Below are positions 20,694 through 28,637 of a stretch of DNA of 64,000 nucleotides, piece after piece. The number at the start of each line of letters is the position of its first letter. Position 1 is the first letter of the stretch. The DNA is from Veillonellales bacterium (GTDB lineage Bacteria; Bacillota; Negativicutes; JAAYSF01). The position numbers and the translations under genes were made by a program. The stretch is taken from positions 50,361-114,360 of the forward strand of contig JBDKTO010000030.1 in assembly GCA_039680175.1 (NCBI GenBank), given 5' to 3'. Below the pieces are notes generated by a model. The model saw only the letters and a list, made by a program, of their open reading frames with translations, was not told the DNA's origin and made no database searches.

Positions 20694-21356
20694 TTAATCG
20701 TCCCGAAGAGAATTTGCTAAGTACGACATCGACAGCATGGTAAAAATAAAAGCCTGCACAGCACCGACAAAAACACTAAAAGCCAGCCATGCTGTCGGAA
20801 TCACATACGGCACTAAAATGCCTAAAATAATAATCAACACTTCCCCAGCCAGAATATTGCCGAAAAGACGGAAAGACAGCGTGATCGGTTTGGCCAGTTC
20901 CTCAATGATATTAATCAAAACAAATGGTATAAAGGGTTGAAAGAAACGCTTGATGTATTTGCCTCCCCCCCTGTGTACCACCTCCAGTCCATGCACCAGA
21001 ATAATCACCATCAACGCCAGCCCCAAGGTGGTATTCAAATCACTGGTGGGTGATGTAAAGCCGGGAATCAATCCCAGCCAGTTGGCTACCAGTAAAAACA
21101 AAAACAAGGTAATAATCAGCGGCGCCAGTTTCTTGCCATTAGGCCCCATGGTCGCTTCAATCTGGTCAAGCAGAGCCACTACCGCCATCTCCAGCAGGTT
21201 TTGCCAGCGGCGAGGCACCAGACGGATTCCCCTGGTAGCCACAAAAGCCAGCAAAATCACAATTCCCATTGCCAGCCAGGTCATCCTCAATGTATCAATA
21301 TTAAAGGTAAGGCCTGCCCAATAAGCCAGTTGATGAACGCCTATTTCGTGCTCCAT
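20694..21356 (-). CDS. atpB: Fo ATP synthase subunit a
   Basis: A 220-residue membrane subunit with five or six helices. The helix with the essential Arg (ELAKPITLSFRLFGNILAGE) and the C-terminal QAFIFTMLSMSYL are diagnostic. The ATG at 21356 has AGGGGTG 6 bp upstream; the in-frame ATG at 21377 lies before that ribosome-binding site and is rejected. It forms the ion half-channels against the c-ring. Confidence 0.97.
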   Translation of the reverse strand: MEHEIGVHQLAYWAGLTFNIDTLRMTWLAMGIVILLAFVATRGIRLVPRRWQNLLEMAVVALLDQIEATMGPNGKKLAPLIITLFLFLLVANWLGLIPGFTSPTSDLNTTLGLALMVIILVHGLEVVHRGGGKYIKRFFQPFIPFVLINIIEELAKPITLSFRLFGNILAGEVLIIILGILVPYVIPTAWLAFSVFVGAVQAFIFTMLSMSYLANSLRDD

Positions 21357-21428
21357 ATTTTCACCCCTTTTCTTCACCGATTAAACCCACAGACGACTTG
21401 CCAATATGGCTCTTGCTGTAAATCATTT

Positions 21429-21827
21429 TCACAACGGGTGCTTTTTGACGGCACCCAGGAGACTTTTAAGAATCAATATCCCGCCATTCAGCAGCAGCAC
21501 CACCTGCAGGGAAAGCATTCCCGCCACGGCGGCCCAGAAATGGACGGAAGGAATCTGTACCGACAAAACCAGCATCAGTAAAATAAATATCAACCGGATT
21601 GCCCAGCCAACCCGCATATAAGATACCGCCTTATGCGGCGGCAGTTCGACACTTTTACGAACCCGGCAGCTCATAAACAAAAAATAAACAATACTGGTTA
21701 TCGTTCCCAGGGCCAGTCCTGACAGCCAGCTGCTGTAGCCGGCAGCATAAGCCCCGCTGCCCAGGCCAATGCCCCATAAAACAATTTGAATCACTGTACG
21801 TTTAACTGCGAAACGATATTCCTGCAT
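21429..21827 (-). CDS. atpI: ATP synthase subunit I (AtpI)-like protein
   Basis: A 132-residue protein with four hydrophobic segments, between the AtpZ-like gene and atpB. The AtpI family helps assemble the c-ring or supplies Mg2+ and is poorly conserved. The call rests mainly on topology, size and operon position, with SGLALGTITSIVYFLFM typical of the family. Confidence 0.8.
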   Translation of the reverse strand: MQEYRFAVKRTVIQIVLWGIGLGSGAYAAGYSSWLSGLALGTITSIVYFLFMSCRVRKSVELPPHKAVSYMRVGWAIRLIFILLMLVLSVQIPSVHFWAAVAGMLSLQVVLLLNGGILILKSLLGAVKKHPL

Positions 21828-21833
21828 ATTGTG

Positions 21834-22049
21834 CTAGTCCTTATTCAATATCCTTTTATAAGCAGACCAGAGACCGGCAAACATCCCCAATACTATCCCG
21901 GCTATCGTTGCCCCGAAGCCGCCGTCCAGCCAGTTATCAATCAGCCGGCCGATAAACAGTCCCACCACCACTGACGCCACCATATTCAGGCCAATGATGC
22001 CCACCAAGCTAAACGCCTCAAACAGTTGCCGTTTATCATCTTTTGCCAT
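21834..22049 (-). CDS. AtpZ/AtpI family protein
   Basis: A 71-residue protein with two transmembrane helices (FSLVGIIGLNMVASVVVGLFI and a second one, GATIAGIVLGMFAGLWSAY, quoted in parts) and GRLIDNWL between them, the hallmark of AtpZ. It is the first gene of the atp operon, 6 bp before atpI. AtpZ and AtpI together have been linked to ATP-synthase assembly and to divalent-cation uptake. Confidence 0.82.
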   Translation of the reverse strand: MAKDDKRQLFEAFSLVGIIGLNMVASVVVGLFIGRLIDNWLDGGFGATIAGIVLGMFAGLWSAYKRILNKD

Positions 22050-22360
22050 AGCCGCTTCACCGCTGTATCCTTCTGCCGTCGCTGCCGTCTTTTATCTGCC
22101 CGCTCTGATTTTCTTTACTATACCCTCAATAGAAAAATCTTACTCTTGTTCGGCAATTCGACAATTACGATAAGCATTCGCTAATTTATTGCTATTTCCT
22201 GCTAATTCAATTTTATAATTCATAACATTTTATCAGACAGCATCCCCCGATTCCGGCTTTGTTAAGCAATGTACTGTAAAAACCAAATTGGTACTCACTG
22301 TTACAAAACCATCTTATGCCTATTTTCAATATGTGTCAATGATAAATAATTTTGAATTAG
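22050..22360. other. Intergenic region upstream of the ATP synthase operon
   Basis: An AT-rich non-coding stretch between the terminator of wecB and the first atp gene. The atp operon promoter must lie here; GGGTATAGT about 70 bp upstream of the AtpZ start is a possible extended -10, but no convincing -35 is seen. No small gene or RNA is recognised. Confidence 0.5.
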
Positions 22361-22408
22361 AAAAAAGCTGACTGCTCCTGCTTCGATATACCAGGTGTCA
22401 TCAGCTGA
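22361..22408 (-). terminator. Terminator of wecB
   Basis: On the minus strand AGCTGA...CCTG pairs with CAGG...TCAGCT with a few mismatches and is followed by TTTTTT. It begins about 10 bp past the wecB stop. Confidence 0.75.
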
Positions 22409-22416
22409 TTATTGCC

Positions 22417-23580
22417 TTATTTCTTATAACTGCCGAAATGGCCGGGCTTTTCCGGGGAAAAGCCGTATTTCCACAGAATAGCCTTAACAATGCGGTCGGC
22501 TGCCTGACCGTCGCCGTAAGGATTGCAGGCATTGGCCAAACGGTCATATTCTGTCCTGTCGGCAAGCAGCCGCTTGGTTTCCTGATATACCCGTGTTTTA
22601 TCGGTGCCAATCAGTTTCACCGTACCGGCATCGATCGCTTCCGGCCGTTCTGTCGTATCCCGCAACACCAGTACCGGTTTCCCCAGGGCGGGAGCCTCTT
22701 CCTGAATACCGCCGGAATCGGTAAGCACCAGATAAGCCCTTGCCAAAAGATTGGCAAAAGGCTGGTAATCCAATGGATCGATCAGATGAACCCGTTCCCG
22801 TTCGCCCAGTTCACTGTTCACAACTTCCCGCACCCTGGGATTCCTGTGAACCGGGAAAATAACTTCCACATCCTCAAATTCCGCCACAATATCCCGCAGT
22901 GCCTGATACACATGGCGCATCGGCTCACCCAAATTCTCCCGGCGGTGAGTCGTCACCAAAACAATCCGTTTACTGGTATAATCAATATCCGTCAGCAGAG
23001 GATCCGTAAACTGGTAATCCTGCTGCACTGTTGCCAAAAGGGCATCGATCACTGTATTGCCGGTCACAAAAGTTGCTGTTTCAGGGATCCCTTCCCCCAA
23101 CAAATTTTTTTGAGCCGTCAGGGTGGGAGCAAAATGCAGATCCGTTAAAGCTCCGGTCAGTTTCCGATTCATCTCTTCCGGAAAAGGAGAATACTTATTG
23201 CCCGTCCGCAGTCCTGCCTCCACATGACCGACAGCAGTCTGATTGTAAAAAGCAGTCAGCGCTCCGGCAAAGGTAGTTGTGGTATCCCCGTGCACCAGCA
23301 CAATATCCGGCCGTTCCTTTTGAATCACCGAATTCAGTCCCTGCATCGCCCGGCAGGTAATATCAAACAAAGTCTGCCCCCGAGCCATAATATCCAGGTC
23401 ATACTGAGGTTCTATCTGAAATAAATGCAGCACCTGATCCAGCATCTCCCTGTGCTGGGCGGTTACGGCAACAACCGGAATAATCGCTTCCGGATACTTT
23501 GCCAGTTTCAAAACCACCGGAGCCATCTTAATTGCTTCCGGGCGAGTGCCGAATACGGTCATAACTTTAATGCGCGACAT
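22417..23580 (-). CDS. wecB: UDP-N-acetylglucosamine 2-epimerase (non-hydrolysing)
   Basis: A 387-residue cytosolic enzyme that interconverts UDP-GlcNAc and UDP-ManNAc for cell-surface polysaccharide or linkage-unit synthesis. Diagnostic segments are VMTVFGTRPEAIKMAP at the N terminus, VHGDTTTTFAGAL, VGHVEAGLRTGN, FPEEMNRKL and TDSGGIQEEAPALGKPVLV. It precedes no other sugar gene, but tagO/wecA lies just upstream on the same strand. The two together fit teichoic-acid-like or exopolysaccharide initiation. Confidence 0.96.
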   Translation of the reverse strand: MSRIKVMTVFGTRPEAIKMAPVVLKLAKYPEAIIPVVAVTAQHREMLDQVLHLFQIEPQYDLDIMARGQTLFDITCRAMQGLNSVIQKERPDIVLVHGDTTTTFAGALTAFYNQTAVGHVEAGLRTGNKYSPFPEEMNRKLTGALTDLHFAPTLTAQKNLLGEGIPETATFVTGNTVIDALLATVQQDYQFTDPLLTDIDYTSKRIVLVTTHRRENLGEPMRHVYQALRDIVAEFEDVEVIFPVHRNPRVREVVNSELGERERVHLIDPLDYQPFANLLARAYLVLTDSGGIQEEAPALGKPVLVLRDTTERPEAIDAGTVKLIGTDKTRVYQETKRLLADRTEYDRLANACNPYGDGQAADRIVKAILWKYGFSPEKPGHFGSYKK

Positions 23581-23717
23581 GAAATCGCTCCCTTCCGACT
23601 GGTTACAGTAGTGCGAGAAAAGGTGCTAGCATTTCGCCGGCTCATAGCACGTAGCGAAAAATGCAAGCTTTCCTTCCTGAAATCAAAACCTCAACTATTA
23701 TCATGTCTATGATACCG

Positions 23718-23746
23718 AAAATAAGGCGGGCATTACGCCCGCCTAT
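23718..23746 (-). terminator. Terminator of the tagO/wecA gene
   Basis: AGGCGGGC-GTAAT-GCCCGCCT forms an 8-bp GC-rich stem on the minus strand, followed by TATTTTC. It starts 10 bp past the stop codon. Confidence 0.85.
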
Positions 23747-23755
23747 ATAACCATT

Positions 23756-24784
23756 TTAATGACTTTCCACCGATTTGGTGGCTTTTAAAACACCGATCTT
23801 TTTGGCGCCGAAAAAGGCGAGCCCAAGCAGCCCGATAAGAATCAAAGCCCCCAAAGCATGATTCACTTCAGTCAATGCTATAGCGCTTAATCCCAGACAG
23901 CCGCTAATGACATACATCAACAGCACCGCTTCTTTCTGAGTCAGCCCCATCTCCAGTAAACGGTGATGCAAATGCCCTTTATCCGGTTTAAAAATCGGCT
24001 TGCCGCTCATATAACGGCGGATGATCGCAAAAGCAGTATCCATAATCGGCAGTCCCAAAGCAACAATCGGCACAATCAGCGCAATCGTCGCCGCACTTTT
24101 TACCGCGCCAATCACCGATACCGCTGCCAGCATATATCCTAAAAACATGCTGCCGGTATCACCCATAAAGATTTTAGCCGGATTAAAATTATGCTGAAGA
24201 AAGCCCATGGCGCTTCCCGCCAATGCGGCACTCAAAATCACCACCATCCAGAAGTTCTGCTGCAAAGCCACCAGCAATATAGTAATCGAAGCTATGGTCG
24301 AAACACCGGCGGCTAAGCCATCCAGACCATCAATCAGGTTTACGGTATTAGTCAAACCGACTACCCACAGAATGGTAAGGGGTATAGAGAAATACTCCAC
24401 ATAAATCATATCGCCAAAAGGATTGGTAAGCCAGTCAATGCGTATGTCAAACAGTATCAGCACCGCAGCAGCAATAATCTGTCCCATCAGTTTTACCTTT
24501 GGCGACAACTGTTTCAAATCATCTATAATACCAACAATCAAAATAATCGTTCCACCGGTTAACAAGCCCAATATCTCCCGGCTCATATGCACACTGGCCA
24601 AAACCGCGATGACAAAACCGGCATAAATCGCCAAGCCGCCCATTCGGGGAATCGGTTTGGTGTGAACCTTACGGGCATCCGGCGCATCCATGGCACCGGC
24701 CTTCTCCGCCAGTTTCTTAATTTCCGGCGTTATAAAATACGCCACAGCCAAAGCTATGGTAAACGTCACTACATAGGTCTGCAT
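23756..24784 (-). CDS. tagO: Undecaprenyl-phosphate GlcNAc-1-phosphate transferase (TagO/WecA)
   Basis: A 342-residue polytopic membrane enzyme that transfers GlcNAc-1-P to undecaprenyl phosphate, the first lipid-linked step of wall polysaccharide synthesis. Motifs of the MraY/WecA superfamily are present: DAPDARKVHTKPIPRMGG, NLIDGLDGLAAG (DDxxD-type site), KIFMGDTGSMFLG and HLHHRLLEMGL. The His-rich last motif favours GlcNAc-1-P transferases over MraY. About 11 transmembrane segments are visible. Confidence 0.93.
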   Translation of the reverse strand: MQTYVVTFTIALAVAYFITPEIKKLAEKAGAMDAPDARKVHTKPIPRMGGLAIYAGFVIAVLASVHMSREILGLLTGGTIILIVGIIDDLKQLSPKVKLMGQIIAAAVLILFDIRIDWLTNPFGDMIYVEYFSIPLTILWVVGLTNTVNLIDGLDGLAAGVSTIASITILLVALQQNFWMVVILSAALAGSAMGFLQHNFNPAKIFMGDTGSMFLGYMLAAVSVIGAVKSAATIALIVPIVALGLPIMDTAFAIIRRYMSGKPIFKPDKGHLHHRLLEMGLTQKEAVLLMYVISGCLGLSAIALTEVNHALGALILIGLLGLAFFGAKKIGVLKATKSVESH

Positions 24785-24939
24785 AATTTTAACACCTCAT
24801 TTCTAGACAACACCTTCATTTTACATCACCTGTCAGAAACTTGTCAAATCGCACTTGATTACCCATAATCAAACTATATCAGCCAATTTCATCACCAATA
24901 ACTATATTCATTGGATACAAGCAATAGAACGGGGAATCG

Positions 24940-25068
24940 GCTCATAGCTCATAGCTCATAGCTCATAGCTCATGGCTCATGGCTCATGGCTCATAGCTCA
25001 TAGCTCATGGCTCATGGCTCATGGCTCATGGCTCATAGCTCATAGCTCATAGCTCATAGCTCATAGCT
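24940..25068. repeat. 7-bp tandem repeat tract (GCTCATA/GCTCATG), about 18 copies
   Basis: About 18.4 uninterrupted copies of GCTCATA, with several GCTCATG variants arranged in runs. It is the longest heptamer tract in the window and lies in the 475-bp gap between tagO and the ssu-like operon. A REP-like copy follows 72 bp later. The rest of the gap (24785-24939 and 25069-25140) is AT-rich with no gene seen. The 7-bp direct units without spacers rule out a CRISPR array. Confidence 0.95.
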
Positions 25069-25140
25069 AAAAAAGTATAGCATATCATCAATAGTTTGTA
25101 CATAGAAAGTGTTTCTATCTGAAAAGCGATAAAAAAGGAT

Positions 25141-25219
25141 CTGTCATTGCGAACGATAGTGAAGCAATCTCATGGCCTTGTTTAGCAGACTGCTGCATCG
25201 TACCGTCGCGCAATGACAG
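25141..25219. repeat. REP-like dispersed element, copy 3
   Basis: It begins CTGTCATTGCGAACGATAG and GAAGCAATCTC, and ends GTCGCGCAATGACAG. Its ends form an inverted repeat (CTGTCATTGCG/CGCAATGACAG) of 11 bp. It lies just downstream of the NitT/TauT-type binding-protein gene. Confidence 0.9.
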
Positions 25220-25259
25220 TAAAAAACATTAGTTCGTTATATATACCTATAGAAGCTTT

Positions 25260-26219
25260 CTATTTTGTCAGATCGCTGATCAGCCGTTTGAGCTCTACCT
25301 TCTGCGTCAGCATTCCATTCTGCAGCAAAAACTCCTGGGTTTTCTCCAAATCCTCGACATCGGCAGACGTAATGGCGGGATTAAAGTCATACCAGGACAC
25401 CATATTCCGGACATCTTCCACCCCAATACCGGTTTCCTCCGCCGCCATTTGGTATACTTCTTCCGGCTGCTGCTGGATGTACTGCAGGCTTTGCTGATGG
25501 ACCTGCATATATCGTTTCACCAGATCAGGATGCTCCGTCAAAAATTTATTGCTGACAGCAATTACAATGGTAGCATCCAGCAGTCCTTCGCCGGTCGTCA
25601 GAATATGAGCCCCGCCAGCCAGCGCTTTCGGTACCGCCGGACCGGCAACCAGCGCCGCATCCACATTGCCGGAGAACATGGCCGCCATCCCCTGGGGGAT
25701 GCCCATATTAATAAAGGCGGCATCATCCGCCGTCATTCCCGCTTTGGTAAGGGACGCAAGCAGCAGCTGATGCAGAATGGTTCCCTTCGGCCCTGCCACT
25801 TTTTTCCCCCTCAAATCGGCTGTCGTTTTAATTTGCGGGTCCCTGGCCATAATCGTGAAAGCTTTCGGCGCCCGGCTGTAGATACCGATAATTTTCAGGT
25901 CAACGCCGTTTGCTGCCGCCAGTATGGCGGAAGTACCGCCAAGGGCATTGCAGAAATCCAGCGAGCCGGCAGCCAGCGCTTCCGTCATCTTCGGGCCTTC
26001 CGTGATTTCCGGAAACTCAACTTTGATATTATCCCTGCCAAATTCCTGTTCAAATAATCCCTGCTTTTTTTCCACAATGGACGGAACATTCAGGGGAAGT
26101 TTCACATAGGAAATATGAATCGTATCCACTTTGGGAGCTGCGCTCTTTCCGGCTGAGCCACAGCCGGAAAGAGCGAGCAGCAGCATACATATCAAACCAT
26201 AAGCAAGCCATTTTTTCAT
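25260..26219 (-). CDS. NitT/TauT-family ABC transporter substrate-binding lipoprotein (SsuA-like)
   Basis: A 319-residue lipoprotein (GLICMLLLALSGCGS, lipobox LSGC) of the aliphatic sulfonate/nitrate/taurine-binding family. Family segments are ISYVKLPLNVPSIVEKKQGL, ALAAGSLDFCNALGGTSAIL, LRGKKVAGPKGTILHQLL and YDFNPAIT. The frame also allows GTG at 26228, but the ATG at 26219 is correctly spaced from AGAGGTGG. With the ATPase and permease genes upstream it forms an importer. The substrate (sulfonate, nitrate, pyrimidine precursor or other) is not decidable from sequence. Confidence 0.88.
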   Translation of the reverse strand: MKKWLAYGLICMLLLALSGCGSAGKSAAPKVDTIHISYVKLPLNVPSIVEKKQGLFEQEFGRDNIKVEFPEITEGPKMTEALAAGSLDFCNALGGTSAILAAANGVDLKIIGIYSRAPKAFTIMARDPQIKTTADLRGKKVAGPKGTILHQLLLASLTKAGMTADDAAFINMGIPQGMAAMFSGNVDAALVAGPAVPKALAGGAHILTTGEGLLDATIVIAVSNKFLTEHPDLVKRYMQVHQQSLQYIQQQPEEVYQMAAEETGIGVEDVRNMVSWYDFNPAITSADVEDLEKTQEFLLQNGMLTQKVELKRLISDLTK

Positions 26220-26234
26220 TGAGTCCACCTCTTT

Positions 26235-26963
26235 TTATTCAATGCCGCCCTGTATTGCCCCCAGCAATTCTTCCCGCAGCCGATAAAAATCTTCACCGGA
26301 GGAATTGCGGGGATACGGAAAGGACACTGTAAATTCGCCGACAATCCCGCCATTTTCCATAATCAGCACTCGCTGGCCCAATAGTAAGGCTTCATCCACA
26401 TCATGAGTAACAAACAAAATGGTTTTTTGCTGAGTTCGAAAAATATTCACTAACTCCTTTTGCAGATTTCGCCTTGTAAAAGCATCAAGCGCACTCAAAG
26501 GTTCATCCAGCAGGATAATGTCGGGATCATAGCATAAAACCCGTCCTAAAGCCGCCCGCTGAGCCATACCGCCTGACAATTGATCCGGGTAGGCGTTTTT
26601 GAATGAAGTAAGGCCCAGCATTGCCAAAAAGCGGCTTGTAGTTTGCCTAACTTTTTCCTTGCCGGCCGCCTGCCCCATTCCCAGAGCCATATTCTGTTCC
26701 ACCGTCAGCCAGGGCATTAGGCGGGGTTCCTGGAATACCATTCCCACCTTCGTACCAGGCGGCGTAAAAATAATTTGGCCGGCAGACAAACTTTCCAGCC
26801 CGCCGATAACCCGCAGCAGCGTTGTTTTTCCACAACCGCTCCTGCCGACTATCGTAACGAAACTGCCATGCTCCACCGTAAGATTGACATTCGTCAAGGC
26901 ATTGACCGGCTGCCCGTGGAGCGAATACTGTTTATAAAGCCCCCTTAGCACTAAAGCTGTCAT
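26235..26963 (-). CDS. NitT/TauT-family ABC transporter ATP-binding protein (SsuB-like)
   Basis: A 242-residue ABC ATPase: Walker A GRSGCGKTTLLRV, Q-loop VFQEPRLMPWLTV, signature LSGGMAQRAALGR, Walker B IILLDEPLSALD, switch His in VTHDVDEAL. The PRLMPW segment is typical of nitrate/sulfonate importers. The ATG at 26963 follows AAGGCGG; it lies 32 bp inside the 3' end of the permease gene, so the two are overlapped and probably coupled. Confidence 0.92.
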   Translation of the reverse strand: MTALVLRGLYKQYSLHGQPVNALTNVNLTVEHGSFVTIVGRSGCGKTTLLRVIGGLESLSAGQIIFTPPGTKVGMVFQEPRLMPWLTVEQNMALGMGQAAGKEKVRQTTSRFLAMLGLTSFKNAYPDQLSGGMAQRAALGRVLCYDPDIILLDEPLSALDAFTRRNLQKELVNIFRTQQKTILFVTHDVDEALLLGQRVLIMENGGIVGEFTVSFPYPRNSSGEDFYRLREELLGAIQGGIE

Positions 26964-27714
26964 GTTCCGCCTTCTTTCGATTCCATGGCAAAAGCAGCCG
27001 GGTAAGCTTGAGAAATCCGTAATCAATCACATAGCCAAACAAGCCGATGACCAGTATGCCGACAATGACAATATCCGGCCGGGAAAGCTCTTCGGCTTCA
27101 ATAATCATATAGCCGATACCGGCGGAAGCAGCGATAAGTTCCGCCCCAATCAAAGCCCGCCAGCTGTATCCCAGCCCCAGCCGCATGCCCAGAATAACGG
27201 CGGGCAGTGATGCCGGCAAAATAATTTTCAGGAATTGCTGTTTCCTGCTAAAACCAAAGGATTGTCCCACCTCAATCAGCTGCGAATCGCACTGGGCAAT
27301 GCCTTCCAGAGAGTTTAAGAAAATGGGGAAAAACGCTGCCAGAATAATCACTGCCATTTTGGAAGCCTCGCCAATCCCGAACCAAAGAATAAGCAGGGGA
27401 ATACAGGAAATCGGCGGAACATGCCGGATAAAATTGAGGACCGGATCAAAATAAGCTTCCAGCCGCCGGTTCATTCCCAGCAGCACCGCCAGGGGAAAGG
27501 CCAGAAAAAAAGTAATAGTGAAGCCGGTAAATACCCGGTACAGGCTTGTTTCCACATGATGCACCAGTATCCCTTTTTCCAGCAGCACCGCCGCTGTATG
27601 TAATATGGCTGCCGGCGACGGAATCAAATAACTGTTGACCAGCTGCAAAGCGGCAGCCGTCCACCACCAGACGAGGAAAAAAAACGGCAGCAACAGCCCT
27701 TTTAATGGAATCAT
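26932..27714 (-). CDS. NitT/TauT-family ABC transporter permease (SsuC-like)
   Basis: A 260-residue permease with about six transmembrane helices and an EAA loop (LIEVGQSFGFSRKQQFLKI) for contact with the ATPase. HVPPISCIPLLILWFGIGE is characteristic of the SsuC/TauC family. AGGAG lies 8 bp before the ATG. It is the first gene of the importer operon, preceded by a structured leader and, further upstream, by the inverted-repeat recombinase cassette. Confidence 0.92.
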   Translation of the reverse strand: MIPLKGLLLPFFFLVWWWTAAALQLVNSYLIPSPAAILHTAAVLLEKGILVHHVETSLYRVFTGFTITFFLAFPLAVLLGMNRRLEAYFDPVLNFIRHVPPISCIPLLILWFGIGEASKMAVIILAAFFPIFLNSLEGIAQCDSQLIEVGQSFGFSRKQQFLKIILPASLPAVILGMRLGLGYSWRALIGAELIAASAGIGYMIIEAEELSRPDIVIVGILVIGLFGYVIDYGFLKLTRLLLPWNRKKAEHDSFSAKGAL

Positions 27715-27727
27715 AAGATGCTCCTAA

Positions 27728-27829
27728 GGGTAATTTCAAACCCAGCTATTATTAACGCTGGACCCTAAGCCCTGCAGCGAGAATATCGGACGAGTCAATC
27801 TATTCCTATCGTTCTGCAACCTCGGCTTA
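27728..27829 (-). other. Candidate structured 5' leader of the ssu-like operon
   Basis: Read on the minus strand, TAAGCC (27829-27824) pairs with GGCTTA (27771-27766), and TGCAG pairs with CTGCA inside it. The enclosed sequence forms a further hairpin (GAATA/TATTC). Next comes GGGT-CCAGC-loop-GCTGG...ACCC, whose last arm ends 2 nt before the AGGAG of the permease gene. The layout resembles a cis-acting RNA element, but it matches no riboswitch consensus I recognise. Confidence 0.4.
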
Positions 27830-27882
27830 AATACGTATTCTTCTATTAAGGCCAAAAATCCTGTTTTTGCTGCTATTTTATA

Positions 27883-27922
27883 GTAACACAATAGACTTTT
27901 GTTACATCATAACGACTTTTTT
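27883..27922. repeat. Left inverted-repeat end of the recombinase cassette
   Basis: The core is GTAACACAA (27883-27891), spacer TAGAC, TTTTGTTAC (27897-27905), then ATCATAACGACTTTTTT reading inward. The right end carries the same core in opposite orientation, with 24 of 25 positions equal over GTAACACAATAGACTTnTGTTACAT and a similar inward ACG-CTTTTTT. The arms around a 5-nt spacer look like a tyrosine-recombinase core site. Confidence 0.75.
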
Positions 27923-27928
27923 CGACAC
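27902..27928 (-). CDS. Possible 8-codon leader peptide at the left cassette end
   Basis: GTG start with AAGGAG 7 nt upstream; the product reads MSKKVVMM. The TAA stop is part of the recombinase core site (TGTAACA). The right end encodes MNKKGVM with its TAA at the equivalent place, the two differing by a whole-codon ATG gap. Translation is not shown; the similarity may only reflect the inverted repeat. Confidence 0.3.
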   Translation of the reverse strand: MSKKVVMM

Positions 27929-28006
27929 AATTTTCTCCTTATGTTCCTTTTTTTTCTATTATTTCTTCTTTTCTCCTATCATTCCTCCTTTTTCGCTAAT
28001 GATTTT

Positions 28007-28555
28007 TTATAAATTCAAATTAATATAAATATTATCTAATTCATCTTTGGTGATTCCAATATAGGCCAAGGTTATGCTTGATGCCGAATGATTCAGTAAT
28101 TTTTGAATCTTAATGATATCTACCCCGCTTTTATACGTCCAATAACCGAATGTTTTGCGTAAGGTATGGGTCCCGATCGCATCCTTAATTCCTATTGCCC
28201 GGGCCGCTGTATTGATAATTCTATACGCTTGTATCCTGGTAATCGGCCGATCTCCTTTTTTGCTTTTAAACAGCCATTTCCCCGCAGAATGAATATTAGC
28301 CAAATATTCCTTTATCGCTTTTTTACAAGTATCGGATAAAGGAAAATCTTTTGTTTTCCCTGTTTTTTTCTCTTTTATGATGATTCTATTTTTCTCTTTT
28401 ACATCGTCTATTGTTAACAGTAATAAATCCGAAATTCGCAAGCCACTATTGATACCGAGAACAAAAAGAAGATAGTCGCGCAAATTGCTCTTTTTTAAGT
28501 AGCGTTTCATATTGTCGATCTGCTTTTTAGATCGTATCGGCTCTACATATTTCAT
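28007..28555 (-). CDS. Small tyrosine recombinase (FimB/RecV-sized site-specific recombinase)
   Basis: A 182-residue protein consisting almost only of the tyrosine-recombinase catalytic domain. All catalytic residues are visible: Arg40 (INSGLRISDL), a Lys in KKTGK about 63-67, His130 and Arg133 (THTLRKTF), His156 (LLNHSASS) and nucleophile Tyr165 (LAYIG). The core-binding N-terminal domain of Xer or phage integrases is absent, as in FimB/FimE-type inversion recombinases of about 200 residues. AGGAGA precedes the ATG at 28555. The gene is AT-rich compared with neighbours and is enclosed by inverted copies of one recombination-like core (27883 and 28654), suggesting that it flips its own segment. 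Confidence 0.9.
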   Translation of the reverse strand: MKYVEPIRSKKQIDNMKRYLKKSNLRDYLLFVLGINSGLRISDLLLLTIDDVKEKNRIIIKEKKTGKTKDFPLSDTCKKAIKEYLANIHSAGKWLFKSKKGDRPITRIQAYRIINTAARAIGIKDAIGTHTLRKTFGYWTYKSGVDIIKIQKLLNHSASSITLAYIGITKDELDNIYINLNL

Positions 28556-28575
28556 CAAACCACATCTCCTGTTTT

Positions 28576-28623
28576 ATGTTACTTATCATCTATAAATTAT
28601 ACAATATGTTACTTTAAATACAA
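28576..28623 (-). promoter_or_regulatory. Promoter of the recombinase gene with two half-site repeats
   Basis: On the minus strand TTGTAT (28623-28618), a 16-bp spacer and TATAAT (28601-28596) form a good sigma-A promoter. Two direct copies of AAGTAACAT (28614-28606 and 28584-28576), one between -35 and -10 and one downstream, match the half-site of the recombination cores (GTAACA). The recombinase could thus bind over its own promoter. Confidence 0.6.
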
Positions 28624-28637
28624 ACCTTGTTTGATGA

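Noticed and set aside
24940..25068. Repeat array as a CRISPR
   Set aside because: The units are 7 bp and directly adjacent, with no unique spacers; no cas gene is near.
27728..27829. Known riboswitch (TPP, SAM, lysine, ykkC) upstream of the ssu-like operon
   Set aside because: The conserved core sequences of these classes are not found; kept only as an unassigned structured leader.
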